This document shows positions 52,747-59,494 of a stretch of DNA of 64,000 bases, one piece after another (the first letter of the stretch is position 1; every line of letters starts with the position of its first letter). This DNA is from Couchioplanes caeruleus. GTDB lineage: Bacteria; Actinomycetota; Actinomycetes; Mycobacteriales; Micromonosporaceae. Below the pieces are notes generated by a model. The model worked only from the letters and a program-made list of their open reading frames with translations, did not search any database and had not been told where the DNA came from. Made by a program: the position numbers and the translations under genes. The DNA lies in NCBI RefSeq assembly GCF_003751945.1, contig NZ_RJKL01000001.1:2542001-2606000 (forward strand), given 5' to 3'.

Positions 52747-52886
52747 CAGCGGGCCTTGCGGGCGGCTTGGGCGGCGCGGCGCTCGTCGGCCTGCCGCTGG
52801 GCTTCGCGCTCGGTGGCGAGGCGCTGGGCGCGGTTGCGGTCGATGGTTTCTTGACGCTGCAGGTGCAGGTGCCGATCGGACTTGAT
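52746..52886 (-). CDS. Mini-gene 1: 46-aa Arg/Gln-rich helix, apparently ATC start
   Basis: IKSDRHLHLQRQETIDRNRA continues to RRAAQAARKAR and the stop, which overlaps the next ATG (TGATG). No ATG or GTG is near; ATC at 52886 has AGGAG exactly 8 nt upstream, so a rare ATC start is proposed. The alternative is a sequencing error for ATG. Charged, helical, unrecognised. Confidence 0.5.
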   Translation of the reverse strand: MKSDRHLHLQRQETIDRNRAQRLATEREAQRQADERRAAQAARKAR

Positions 52887-52923
52887 GGGGGTCTCTCCTG
52901 ACGGGTGAAGCTGGAAGGGGAGA

Positions 52924-52967
52924 CCGGGGCGCGGCCAGGGTTTGCAGGCCTTGTGGTCGCGCTCCGG
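52924..52967 (-). terminator. Hairpin ahead of mini-gene 1
   Basis: CCGGGGCGCGGCC (52924-52936) pairs, with two wobbles, with GGTCGCGCTCCGG (52955-52967). It is the same structure as at 51848-51892. It lies between the 53009 gene and mini-gene 1. Confidence 0.6.
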
Positions 52968-52993
52968 GTTACTGCCGAGACGTGTTGCTGATG

Positions 52994-53021
52994 CCGGGGC
53001 GGCGACTACTAGGCGTCCCGA
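52994..53021 (-). repeat. Weak relative of the CTGCTAC-loop hairpin
   Basis: CGGGGCG pairs with CGTCCCG around GCGACTACTAGG. The loop region resembles the CGACTGCTACTCG of hairpins 1 and 2 of the family but the stem is shorter; assigned with reserve. It overlaps the 3' end of the gene at 53009. Confidence 0.45.
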
Positions 53022-53209
53022 ACACCACGGAAAATCACTCGTGATCCGTTGGCGGTGATCCCGAGGCCGGCCGCGACTTCGGCGCATTCTTCAGCTGAGA
53101 TCCCGATCGGTCGGTCCCTGCCGGCGGCGACGTCCGCCGCGTAGAGCTCGCGCTGCCCCTGAGCCCACCGGCGCCAACAGGCGGCGGCCTCCTGCACGGT
53201 CACACCCAT
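53009..53209 (-). CDS. Hypothetical protein (66 aa)
   Basis: Begins MGVTVQEAAACWRRWAQGQR, with GISAEECAEVAAGLGITANG in the second half. Looks like a small folded helical protein. It overlaps the end of the upstream gene by 10 bp. No family recognised. Confidence 0.55.
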   Translation of the reverse strand: MGVTVQEAAACWRRWAQGQRELYAADVAAGRDRPIGISAEECAEVAAGLGITANGSRVIFRGVRDA

Positions 53210-53436
53210 GGCGGCCGCGATGCTGACCCGGTCGGCGCCCGCGAGCGCCGCACGGTGGGTCTGCGTGGGAAGCCACTGCGTCGCCAGTGGGCCAGCGCCG
53301 CCATGGTGGCCAGTTCCTCAATCTCTGCGTCCGCAGCGCGCCCGACCTCGCCAACGGAGTCCGCCCACCGCCGCGAGAGCGCGTACGCGCCGACCCTGCA
53401 GGCGTCCTCGAAGGTCTGTATCCGAACGTCAGACAT
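53200..53436 (-). CDS. Hypothetical protein (78 aa)
   Basis: Begins MSDVRIQTFEDACRVGAYAL, then WADSVGEVGRAADAEIEELATMAALAHWRRS. Helical, acidic in the middle, basic tail. ATG 53436 follows GGAGATACC. Unrecognised; part of the same strand-coherent series of small genes. Confidence 0.6.
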   Translation of the reverse strand: MSDVRIQTFEDACRVGAYALSRRWADSVGEVGRAADAEIEELATMAALAHWRRSGFPRRPTVRRSRAPTGSASRPPWV

Positions 53437-53462
53437 CACTGGTATCTCCTCAAAAAGCAGGG

Positions 53463-54089
53463 TCAGAACAGAGGCGTCTCTTCGAAGCCGTCCGGCATCG
53501 CCGGTCGCGGCTTGGCCTTGACCTGTACGACGCCGTGTGCGGCGCCCGGGTCGGTGCGGCGGATGTTGTCGACGTGGATACGGTGCTCGGCCTGGCCGAC
53601 TTGCACGACGGCGTACAGGCTGGCGCGCTCGGTGCGCACGACGGTGGCGCGGGGCTGCTGCCAGCAGACGGCCGGCGACGTGAGGGTTCTCGGGTGCAGC
53701 CACACGGTGTCGCCGGGACGCAGCTCACCGCGGACCCGTCGGTACGCCACCGCCTCCGGCCTCTGCTCGCTGGCGGGCTCCGGCTGGGCGCATGCGGTGC
53801 AGGGGCACACCCAACGGCACGGCGTCCCAGTCGTCCGGACCGCGGCGAGCGCGGACCCGCGACGGCCGACGATGTGCGTGTGCGCCTCGAGCGGCGGCCG
53901 GTTGTGGAAGCCGACCCGGGTGGTGCACTTGTCGTGTTGGCCCATGCCGCAGTGCCCGCACCGGCCGTACTGGCAGGCGCACATCCGCACCAGGTCGAGT
54001 CCGCCGCAACTCTTGAGATAGGTCTTGGTCAGCACGCGTCCGGCGATCCGGTCCGCGACCTCGGCCCGGATTAGCGTCGCAGTGGTCAT
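53463..54089 (-). CDS. Cys-rich hypothetical protein (208 aa)
   Basis: A zinc-like cluster near the N-terminus (MCACQYGRCGHCGMGQHDKC) and a second (CRWVCPCTAC) precede a beta-rich domain with GELRPGDTVWLHPRTLTS and AVVQVGQAEHRIHVDNI. It ends PDGFEETPLF. Family not recognised. ATG 54089 lies 8 nt from GGAGG; a GTG at 54098 is also possible. Confidence 0.65.
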   Translation of the reverse strand: MTTATLIRAEVADRIAGRVLTKTYLKSCGGLDLVRMCACQYGRCGHCGMGQHDKCTTRVGFHNRPPLEAHTHIVGRRGSALAAVRTTGTPCRWVCPCTACAQPEPASEQRPEAVAYRRVRGELRPGDTVWLHPRTLTSPAVCWQQPRATVVRTERASLYAVVQVGQAEHRIHVDNIRRTDPGAAHGVVQVKAKPRPAMPDGFEETPLF

Positions 54090-54118
54090 GGTGCTCACCT
54101 CCCTCGTCGTCGGCGCGA

Positions 54119-54147
54119 GGCCGGGCCGACTGCTACTCGGCCCGACC
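54119..54147 (-). repeat. Conserved-loop hairpin 2 (loop CTGCTAC)
   Basis: GGCCGGGCCGA pairs with TCGGCCCGACC (one mismatch) around CTGCTAC at 54130-54136. Between the Cys-rich gene and the 58-aa gene upstream of it. Confidence 0.85.
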
Positions 54148-54158
54148 CCCGCGGCAGC

Positions 54159-54335
54159 TCACTGGCCGTCGCTGCGGTGGTGCCCTCCGGTCGGCGGGAT
54201 CGTCTCCGCGGTGTTGGCCTGCGCCTCGGCGGCCTCGTACTCGGCGCGGCGCCGCTCCCGACGCTCGGCGGCTTCCCGGTCACGGCGCCGGTTGGCGTCG
54301 TCGTCGATCCAGCCCCAACGGTTGGTGAGTCGCAT
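54159..54335 (-). CDS. Hypothetical charged helical protein (58 aa)
   Basis: Begins MRLTNRWGWIDDDANRRRDR and continues as a continuous Arg/Glu/Ala helix, then a tail TAETIPPTGGHHRSDGQ. ATG follows GGGAG. Unrecognised. Confidence 0.6.
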   Translation of the reverse strand: MRLTNRWGWIDDDANRRRDREAAERRERRRAEYEAAEAQANTAETIPPTGGHHRSDGQ

Positions 54336-54387
54336 GTCCTTGCTCCCTCGGCTTGTGCGGCAGCGGCCGCGAGTGACGAATCGGTTT

Positions 54388-54572
54388 GCTAGCGCCCGTA
54401 GGGCGGGGCGGTGGCTCTGCCTCCGCCGTAATGGCGACCCACTCCGCCCCGAGAGGCTCGCGGTCAAGGGATCAGGCCGAAGGATCTTGGACGAGCGCAG
54501 CGGCCCGAAGGGCGGCCAAGATCCTTCGGACCCCTTGACCGGGAGACGGGGCGGAGTAGCCAGGGCGCTAGC
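54388..54572. repeat. Giant nested inverted repeat III
   Basis: Four nested arms: GCTAGCGCCC 54388-54397 with 54563-54572; ACTCCGCCCCG 54441-54451 with 54547-54557; CGGTCAAGGG 54461-54470 with 54532-54541; CCGAAGGATCTTGG 54477-54490 with 54516-54529. All are perfect, with a 25-nt central loop. Lies in a 428-bp gene-free interval. Confidence 0.9.
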
Positions 54573-54725
54573 CCAGAAGAAACGGCTGCCGCTTGCGGCA
54601 GCTCGACAAAGAAGTCTTGGCCCTGCCCCGGCCTTGAGGGGCAAGCCCGACCACCACGGTGCTGTGCCGCCCGATCACCGACAGACCGTCGTCCATCCGT
54701 GGCGGCCGTGAGACGATAAGCGTTC

Positions 54726-54759
54726 GGGGTTCGGGCCGGCTGCTACCTGGTCCGACCCC
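54726..54759 (-). repeat. Conserved-loop hairpin 3 (loop CTGCTAC)
   Basis: GGGGTTCGGGCCGG pairs with CTGGTCCGACCCC (GT pairs and one bulge) around CTGCTAC at 54740-54746. Just beyond the stop of the 68-aa gene at 54764. Confidence 0.8.
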
Positions 54760-54763
54760 CGGC

Positions 54764-54970
54764 CTATGCCACCGGAAAACCCGCCCGACGACGCTGACGG
54801 CGTCGAGCAGCGACGAGAATCGCGTCGCCATAGGCGTACAATTCGGCGTCGCTGAAGCAGGCCAGCTCATCGCGATAGACCGCCCCCGGCGGCGGCCCGA
54901 ACTCTGCCGTCGCGCTGCGAACCGTGGTCCACGCCTTGCCAGACACCAGCTTGTATAGAAGGCCGATCAT
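54764..54970 (-). CDS. Hypothetical protein (68 aa)
   Basis: Begins MIGLLYKLVSGKAWTTVRSA, then RDELACFSDAELYAYGDAIL and a basic end. A folded small protein judging by pattern; not recognised. Starts 10 bp after the stop of the small membrane protein gene. Confidence 0.6.
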   Translation of the reverse strand: MIGLLYKLVSGKAWTTVRSATAEFGPPPGAVYRDELACFSDAELYAYGDAILVAARRRQRRRAGFPVA

Positions 54971-54980
54971 CAGTCGACCC

Positions 54981-55160
54981 TCACTTCCGGCCGCGCTCGA
55001 CGTACTGCCGATCCGAGCGCAGCATCACCAAGAGGAAGCCGACCAGGAACGCCACCGCACCCGCGATCACCAGGTCAGCCGAGATGGCGATTCGGTCCAT
55101 CACCAGGACGACTACCACCGTCGCCACCACACCGCCGGCGGCTGCTTCGACCACGCGCAT
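54981..55160 (-). CDS. Small membrane protein (59 aa)
   Basis: Two hydrophobic segments: GGVVATVVVVLVMDRI (about 9-24) and DLVIAGAVAFLVGFLLVML (about 29-47), then a basic tail SDRQYVERGRK. ATG overlaps the excisionase stop as TGATG, so it is coupled. Unrecognised. Confidence 0.65.
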   Translation of the reverse strand: MRVVEAAAGGVVATVVVVLVMDRIAISADLVIAGAVAFLVGFLLVMLRSDRQYVERGRK

Positions 55161-55432
55161 CAGCGGTCCCTCCTTGAGGTCGCAGCCATCGGCAGGTCCG
55201 CTTGGGCCCATGCGGCGGCATTGACAGCGCCGTTCTCCGAGACAGCGGCGTTTACGAGTTCCTCAAGCACACGGGACGGCACGATGAGCCGGCCTCGAAT
55301 CCGAATCGCGGGGAACTCGCCGGCCTTGATGGCTCGGTACAGCGTCATCTCGGACATACCGAGGGCGCGAGCTGTCTCGGCCACGCTGAGGAACTTCGGT
55401 AGACCGGCTGCGGAGCGTCCTACACTGGACAT
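55160..55432 (-). CDS. xis: Excisionase-type helix-turn-helix protein
   Basis: 90 aa. The DNA-binding motif FLSVAETARALGMSEMTLYRAIKAGEFPAIRIRGRLIVPSRVLEELV is the classic excisionase/MerR-like wHTH of actinobacterial integrative elements. Directs excision together with the tyrosine recombinase at 57791-59266. First gene of the minus-strand operon of small genes; the operators for the GntR regulator lie upstream. Confidence 0.85.
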   Translation of the reverse strand: MSSVGRSAAGLPKFLSVAETARALGMSEMTLYRAIKAGEFPAIRIRGRLIVPSRVLEELVNAAVSENGAVNAAAWAQADLPMAATSRRDR

Positions 55433-55560
55433 GCGTCAACTCCCTTAGACCTGGGTGGACTGGCGTACCTGGCTCCGGCGGTTGCAGCCGCGGGAGCCGT
55501 CTTCGACGGCCGCTCGGTGTTGCTGCACCGGCGGCCGTCGTTCTTTCTGTCCCAGCCTCA

Positions 55561-55598
55561 ACTGGTGCGCACCAGTCTATCGAACTGGTGCGCACCAG
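55561..55598. promoter_or_regulatory. Two GntR-type operators upstream of xis
   Basis: ACTGGTGCGCACCAGT at 55561-55576, a perfect 16-bp palindrome, and CTGGTGCGCACCAG at 55585-55598. The same TGGTGCGCACCA core lies at 57740-57751 ahead of the gntR gene. They suggest that the GntR protein represses excision. Confidence 0.8.
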
Positions 55599-55688
55599 CG
55601 TCAAGGTTGGCGAGTGCCAGATGCTTGCGGAGGCTGCAGTTGTTCGCTGCACCAAGGAAACGCCGAGCGAGGCTGCCCCGGTAGCCAA

Positions 55689-55718
55689 CAGGGGTTAACG
55701 CCGCTGCGTTAACCCCTG
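55689..55718. promoter_or_regulatory. Perfect 12-bp inverted repeat in the xis-XRE interval
   Basis: CAGGGGTTAACG pairs with CGTTAACCCCTG, 6-nt loop. Operator or terminator. The rest of 55433-55793 should contain divergent promoters for xis and the XRE gene. Confidence 0.6.
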
Positions 55719-55793
55719 ACGACTTCAGAACTTGCAGCTACAGAGGCATGCTGAAGTCGACAACAGTCAATCGATGAGCACGGCAGGTGGTCA

Positions 55794-56918
55794 GTGAGAC
55801 TCCGAGAGGCACGTCATGCAAAGCGCTGGTCCCAGGCCCGACTCGTACGCGAGATTGAAGAGTACGCGCGGCGCAAGGACCTCGACATAGCCTCGAAGTC
55901 GAGCCTGCACGTCTACGTTTCCGAGTGGGAGAACGGCCGCCGACCCCTCAGTTCCAAGTACGCCGCGATTCTCCGCGCCCTCCTCGGATGGACCGACGCG
56001 GAACTGCAGGCTGACACCACCTCGACGGCCGGCACGCTCGTCGACGGCTACGAAGAGCTTCTACTGAGGATTGAGTCAGCCCGCACAGTCGGCACATCGA
56101 TCGTGCAGACGGTGACTCAACAGACGGAGCTACTGCGCACCATGGATCGGCAGCTAGGAGCGGCCGCGCTGGTCGACCAAGTGCACGCGCACCTCGGCCA
56201 CCTCCAAGAGACGCTCGCGTTCGCTGTTCTTCCAGAAGCCCGTCGGCCGTTAGCCCTCGCACTCGCCGAAGCGGCCTCCATGGCGGCATGGCAGGCACTC
56301 GACGTTGGCGCGGCCGACCGAGCATGGCGCCATTACGAGTTGGCGAAAAGCGCAGCTCGGGAGGCGGACTCCGCCGCGCACCTGGCGCACTCCATGGGCG
56401 AGCAGTCGTATGTACTCGCAGATGCCGGCAAGCCCGACCTGGCAGCCCAACTCATCGCCGAAGCCCAACGGGTCGGCGGAAAGCAGATTTCGCCTCGGCT
56501 TACCGCATGGCTCCACGCCGCGGAAGCAGAGTTGTACGCGTTGGCGGGCATGACGGACGACTGCCGCCGGGCCATCGATCGAGCGGCTGCCGTGCTTCCC
56601 GCAGGGCCGGAAGACAGGGATGCTGACTTCCGCAGCGTCTTCTTGAACGAGGCGCACCTCACGCGCTGGCGCGGCCACTCGCTCGCCCTGCTCGGCGACG
56701 AGAGAGCCACGGCCGACCTCCAAGTCGCGCTCGAAGCCATGGACGGCACGTTCATCCGAGCGCAGGCCGGACTGCGTTGTGATCTCGCGCAGGCGTACCT
56801 CGTACGACGCGAGATGGACCAGGCGCGAGCACAGCTACGGGAAGCGCGGTCTCTGGCGACCCGGACCGGTTCCATTCGGCACCGTCAGCGGGTCGAGCGG
56901 CTCATACAGCGGATGTGA
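55794..56918 (+). CDS. XRE-family regulator with TPR-like C-terminal region
   Basis: 374 aa. N-terminal HTH about 1-75 ([20 protein letters not shown], then [25 protein letters not shown]), and a long helical TPR-like region (about 130-374; [52 protein letters not shown]). Such regulators in AICEs respond to a peptide or partner. GTG start. Convergent overlap of 17 bp with the NUDIX gene. Confidence 0.8.
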   Translation: MRLREARHAKRWSQARLVREIEEYARRKDLDIASKSSLHVYVSEWENGRRPLSSKYAAILRALLGWTDAELQADTTSTAGTLVDGYEELLLRIESARTVGTSIVQTVTQQTELLRTMDRQLGAAALVDQVHAHLGHLQETLAFAVLPEARRPLALALAEAASMAAWQALDVGAADRAWRHYELAKSAAREADSAAHLAHSMGEQSYVLADAGKPDLAAQLIAEAQRVGGKQISPRLTAWLHAAEAELYALAGMTDDCRRAIDRAAAVLPAGPEDRDADFRSVFLNEAHLTRWRGHSLALLGDERATADLQVALEAMDGTFIRAQAGLRCDLAQAYLVRREMDQARAQLREARSLATRTGSIRHRQRVERLIQRM

Positions 56919-57471
56919 CGCTCGGCTTCCCGAACGCGAGCACGTGCAACAGCGCAACCAGCGTGCCCGAACCGGCCAGCTCCCCGCGGGCCATCATGTC
57001 GCGCACCTTGGCGAGCGGCACCCACTCGATACGTCCAGCCTCCTCGATCTCGGTCGGCTCGCCTACATACGTGGCCCCGGTGCCGGCGAAGACCTCATGC
57101 GGCGAATCAACCATGCCAATCATCGGCTCGAACGTGGCTATCCGAGTCAGCGAAGCCGGCCGCCACCCGGTCTCTTCCTCGACCTCGCGGGCTGCCGCAG
57201 CGGCGGAGTCCTCGCCGGCCTCGACAATGCCTCCGGGGAGCTCCCAACCCCATCGATCAGGCACGAAGCGGTACCGCCACATCATCAGTACGCGGTCCTG
57301 GTCGTCGATCACCGCCGCAATGGCGACACGCTGAAGATGCACAACGTGGTGTTCGAACCGCTTGGTTCCCGGCGGCTCAACGTCGACGAGTGTCAGTCGA
57401 ACCCAGGGGTTGTCGTAAATCGTGCGCTCGCCATGGATCCGCCAGGGCTGGAGGTCACTCGCGTCGTCCAT
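56902..57471 (-). CDS. NUDIX hydrolase
   Basis: 189 aa. Nudix box [24 protein letters not shown], preceded by the [20 protein letters not shown] segment typical of ADP-ribose pyrophosphatase-like members. ATG 57471 ([10 protein letters not shown]). NUDIX genes occur in the regulatory block of pSAM2-like AICEs beside the activator genes, as here between XRE and GntR regulators. Confidence 0.88.
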   Translation of the reverse strand: MDDASDLQPWRIHGERTIYDNPWVRLTLVDVEPPGTKRFEHHVVHLQRVAIAAVIDDQDRVLMMWRYRFVPDRWGWELPGGIVEAGEDSAAAAAREVEEETGWRPASLTRIATFEPMIGMVDSPHEVFAGTGATYVGEPTEIEEAGRIEWVPLAKVRDMMARGELAGSGTLVALLHVLAFGKPSVTSAV

Positions 57472-57481
57472 GCCGAGAACG

Positions 57482-57700
57482 CTACCGGGACTGCTCGCAG
57501 ACGAAGTAGCCGCGGCCGTGCTCCGATCGGATGAGTCCTTCGGCGGCCAACCTTGCCAGCACAAGCCGGACTGTCGTGCGGCCAGCGCTTAGTTCGGCGG
57601 CCAACTGCCGTTCCGAGGGAAGGCGCGCGCCAGGGCCGTACTCGCCCGCGCTGATCCAGCCACGAACGGTGTTCTCCACGTTCGCGGTGACCTCACCCAT
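57482..57700 (-). CDS. GntR-family regulator (short, KorSA-like)
   Basis: 72 aa. Only the winged helix is present: [51 protein letters not shown] and HGRGYFV. No effector domain. KorSA-type repressors of pSAM2 keep the element quiescent. ATG 57700 chosen with GGAG at 7 nt; a GTG at 57748 would put the start inside the operator at 57740-57751. The operator core is shared with the xis region. Confidence 0.82.
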   Translation of the reverse strand: MGEVTANVENTVRGWISAGEYGPGARLPSERQLAAELSAGRTTVRLVLARLAAEGLIRSEHGRGYFVCEQSR

Positions 57701-57739
57701 CGGCCGAGCTCCGCACTCCGACTCCCGCCTTCGATCAAT

Positions 57740-57751
57740 GGTGCGCACCAG
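57740..57751. promoter_or_regulatory. GntR operator at its own promoter
   Basis: TGGTGCGCACCA, identical to the core of the two sites at 55561-55598; suggests autoregulation. Confidence 0.7.
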
Positions 57752-57790
57752 TCTAGGCGCTCAGCACGGTAACGGGCGACGAGGGCCGCG

Positions 57791-59266
57791 CTAGCTGCTT
57801 GTCGGCTCTTCTGCGGCAAGCCACTCGCGACGCCAACGCCGGCCAACACTCGGATCAACATTGGCGAATGTCGCCACTTCCGCGCCAGTCGGCAACGTTC
57901 CTGCCCGGCGCGCGGTCACCCACCATTCGAAAGCGGCGCTCTTCGCCGCTCGCGGCGCTGGCGGTCGACGCGGAGATCGAGCAGTCGACGACGTCGAGCC
58001 CGAATCAACAGCGGTCGGACGTTCCGGCATCCGCCCAGAGAGAACCGACGCGGCACGCTGATCCGCCTCGCTCAGCCAGGCGGCGTACACGCGAAGCGTG
58101 GTCGCCCCTCCCCCGCCATGCCCCAGCCGGCCAGCCACGGTACGAATATCGGTCCCCGCCGCAATCAGTTCTGTGGCCGAGTAGTGCCGCAGTGTGTGCA
58201 AATGACTGTCGATGCCGAGACGCTTCACCAAGCGGTCGTATCTCTGCGTCATCGTGTCCGGCACCGGAAACGTGCTGCCATCTGGGGCTGCCGAGAACAC
58301 GAATGCCATCGGCGAGAGGTCGATTCCCAGCGCCTCGGCGCGCGCTTCCCAGCGGCGTTTGTGCTCGGCAAGCACCTCGGCGGTGTCGCTATCGATGACT
58401 GCGCGTCGCTGCTGGTGAGTTTTCGTATCCTTCTCCACCAGTTCGCCACTCTCACCGATCGATATCGCGCGGCGAAGGGTGACCACGTTGCTCGTGAAAT
58501 CGACATGCTGCCAGCGCAGCGCACACAGCTCACCCCGCCGCGCGCCGAGCGTCATGGCGCACCAGACGAACGTCCCCCAGTCGGGATCCCGCCACGCCTC
58601 GACGACAATGCGGGACGCCTCGGCGGCCGTCGGCGGCTTGGGATCAGGATGCGGCAGCGCTGGCTTGTCGGCCTGCTCCGCGGGATTGAGAGCTATCCAC
58701 TTCCACCGCACCGCCCGGTCGAACGCGCCGCTAAGGATCCAGTGAATCTGGCGAATCGTGGAAGCCGCTAAGCCCTTGCAGGCGTGTCGTCCGCACCGTT
58801 CGTCGCAATCATGCGCCCGCTGCGTCCGGTGCTGCACGTACCGTCGTCCGTCGCAGTGATCACGACACTTGCGCAGCCGCGCATAGAACGTCTCCAACAG
58901 TTCGGCGTCCACTCGGCCGACCTGGATGCTGCCGAGCATCGGCCGAATGTGCTTCTCAAGCTTCAGGACGTAGCCGCGCCGGGTGGAAGGCGCGACGTCG
59001 AGTACCTCCAGCCAGCGGTCTAGGAGCTGGTTCACCGTAGCCCGGGTCCGCGGATTGCGGCGCTCGTCTACCTGGCTGAGCAACCGCGTGCGGGCCTTCT
59101 CAGCCTCGCGGGCCGCGTTCGGCCCGGGAGAGATGATCTCAGTGAGGTCGTGCCGGCGCTTCGTCAGCGGGTCCACACCAGCGTAGACGCGCACCCGCAG
59201 GGCGCCGCTCGGAAGGGTGTCGATCGTTCCCCGCTGTCGCTGCCGGGGGACCGCCGGTCGCGTCAT
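57791..59266 (-). CDS. int: Tyrosine recombinase (integrase)
   Basis: 491 aa. N-terminal arm-binding and core-binding domains, then the catalytic set: Arg in GARRGELCALRW (243/244), H357xxR360 (HTLRHYSATEL), His383 in GRLGHGG and Tyr394 in LRVYAAW. An insertion in the core-binding part is Cys/His-rich (CRDHCDG, HDCDERCGRHACKG) and may bind zinc. A C-terminal extension of about 90 residues ends with VGRRWRREWLAAEE. It lies 80 bp from the tRNA that contains attR, so it is the integrase of the 21.8-kb element. Confidence 0.93.
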   Translation of the reverse strand: MTRPAVPRQRQRGTIDTLPSGALRVRVYAGVDPLTKRRHDLTEIISPGPNAAREAEKARTRLLSQVDERRNPRTRATVNQLLDRWLEVLDVAPSTRRGYVLKLEKHIRPMLGSIQVGRVDAELLETFYARLRKCRDHCDGRRYVQHRTQRAHDCDERCGRHACKGLAASTIRQIHWILSGAFDRAVRWKWIALNPAEQADKPALPHPDPKPPTAAEASRIVVEAWRDPDWGTFVWCAMTLGARRGELCALRWQHVDFTSNVVTLRRAISIGESGELVEKDTKTHQQRRAVIDSDTAEVLAEHKRRWEARAEALGIDLSPMAFVFSAAPDGSTFPVPDTMTQRYDRLVKRLGIDSHLHTLRHYSATELIAAGTDIRTVAGRLGHGGGGATTLRVYAAWLSEADQRAASVLSGRMPERPTAVDSGSTSSTARSPRRPPAPRAAKSAAFEWWVTARRAGTLPTGAEVATFANVDPSVGRRWRREWLAAEEPTSS

Positions 59267-59289
59267 ACGCGGAACGTTAGCAACGCTTG

Positions 59290-59310
59290 CGTCATGTCCC
59301 GCGTCACGAG
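59290..59310. promoter_or_regulatory. Candidate arm-type site near attR
   Basis: GCGTCATG and CCCGCGTCACGAG, resembling the repeated CGCGTCACG near attL. Function inferred. Confidence 0.35.
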
Positions 59311-59346
59311 AGCCGATCGATGGCGGACTCGCATTCCGTTGTTGCT

Positions 59347-59389
59347 GGTGGGGCGGGCGGGACTCGAACCCGCGACCGAGGGATTATGA
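59347..59389. repeat. Right attachment-site copy (attR)
   Basis: 43-bp direct repeat identical to 37589-37631 and overlapping the 3' half of the tRNA gene; the tRNA stays intact because the element restores its 3' end. Confidence 0.85.
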
Positions 59390-59422
59390 GTCCCCTGCTC
59401 TAACCCACTGAGCTACCGCCCC
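59348..59422 (-). tRNA. tRNA with CAU anticodon (Met or Ile2)
   Basis: 75 nt on the minus strand without encoded CCA. Acceptor GGGGCGG with CCGCCCC, D arm GCTC and GAGC, anticodon loop CTCATAA (CAT), T arm GCGGG TTCGAGT CCCGC and discriminator A. Could be elongator Met or the lysidine-modified Ile tRNA; its GGGGCGG acceptor resembles the actinobacterial Ile2 type more, but I cannot be sure. Confidence 0.92.
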
Positions 59423-59494
59423 TTACCGGCGGCGATCCTATCCCGCGGCGTCCAGCGCAAGCCAGCGATCTATCCCCGACCCGCGCCCCGTCCG

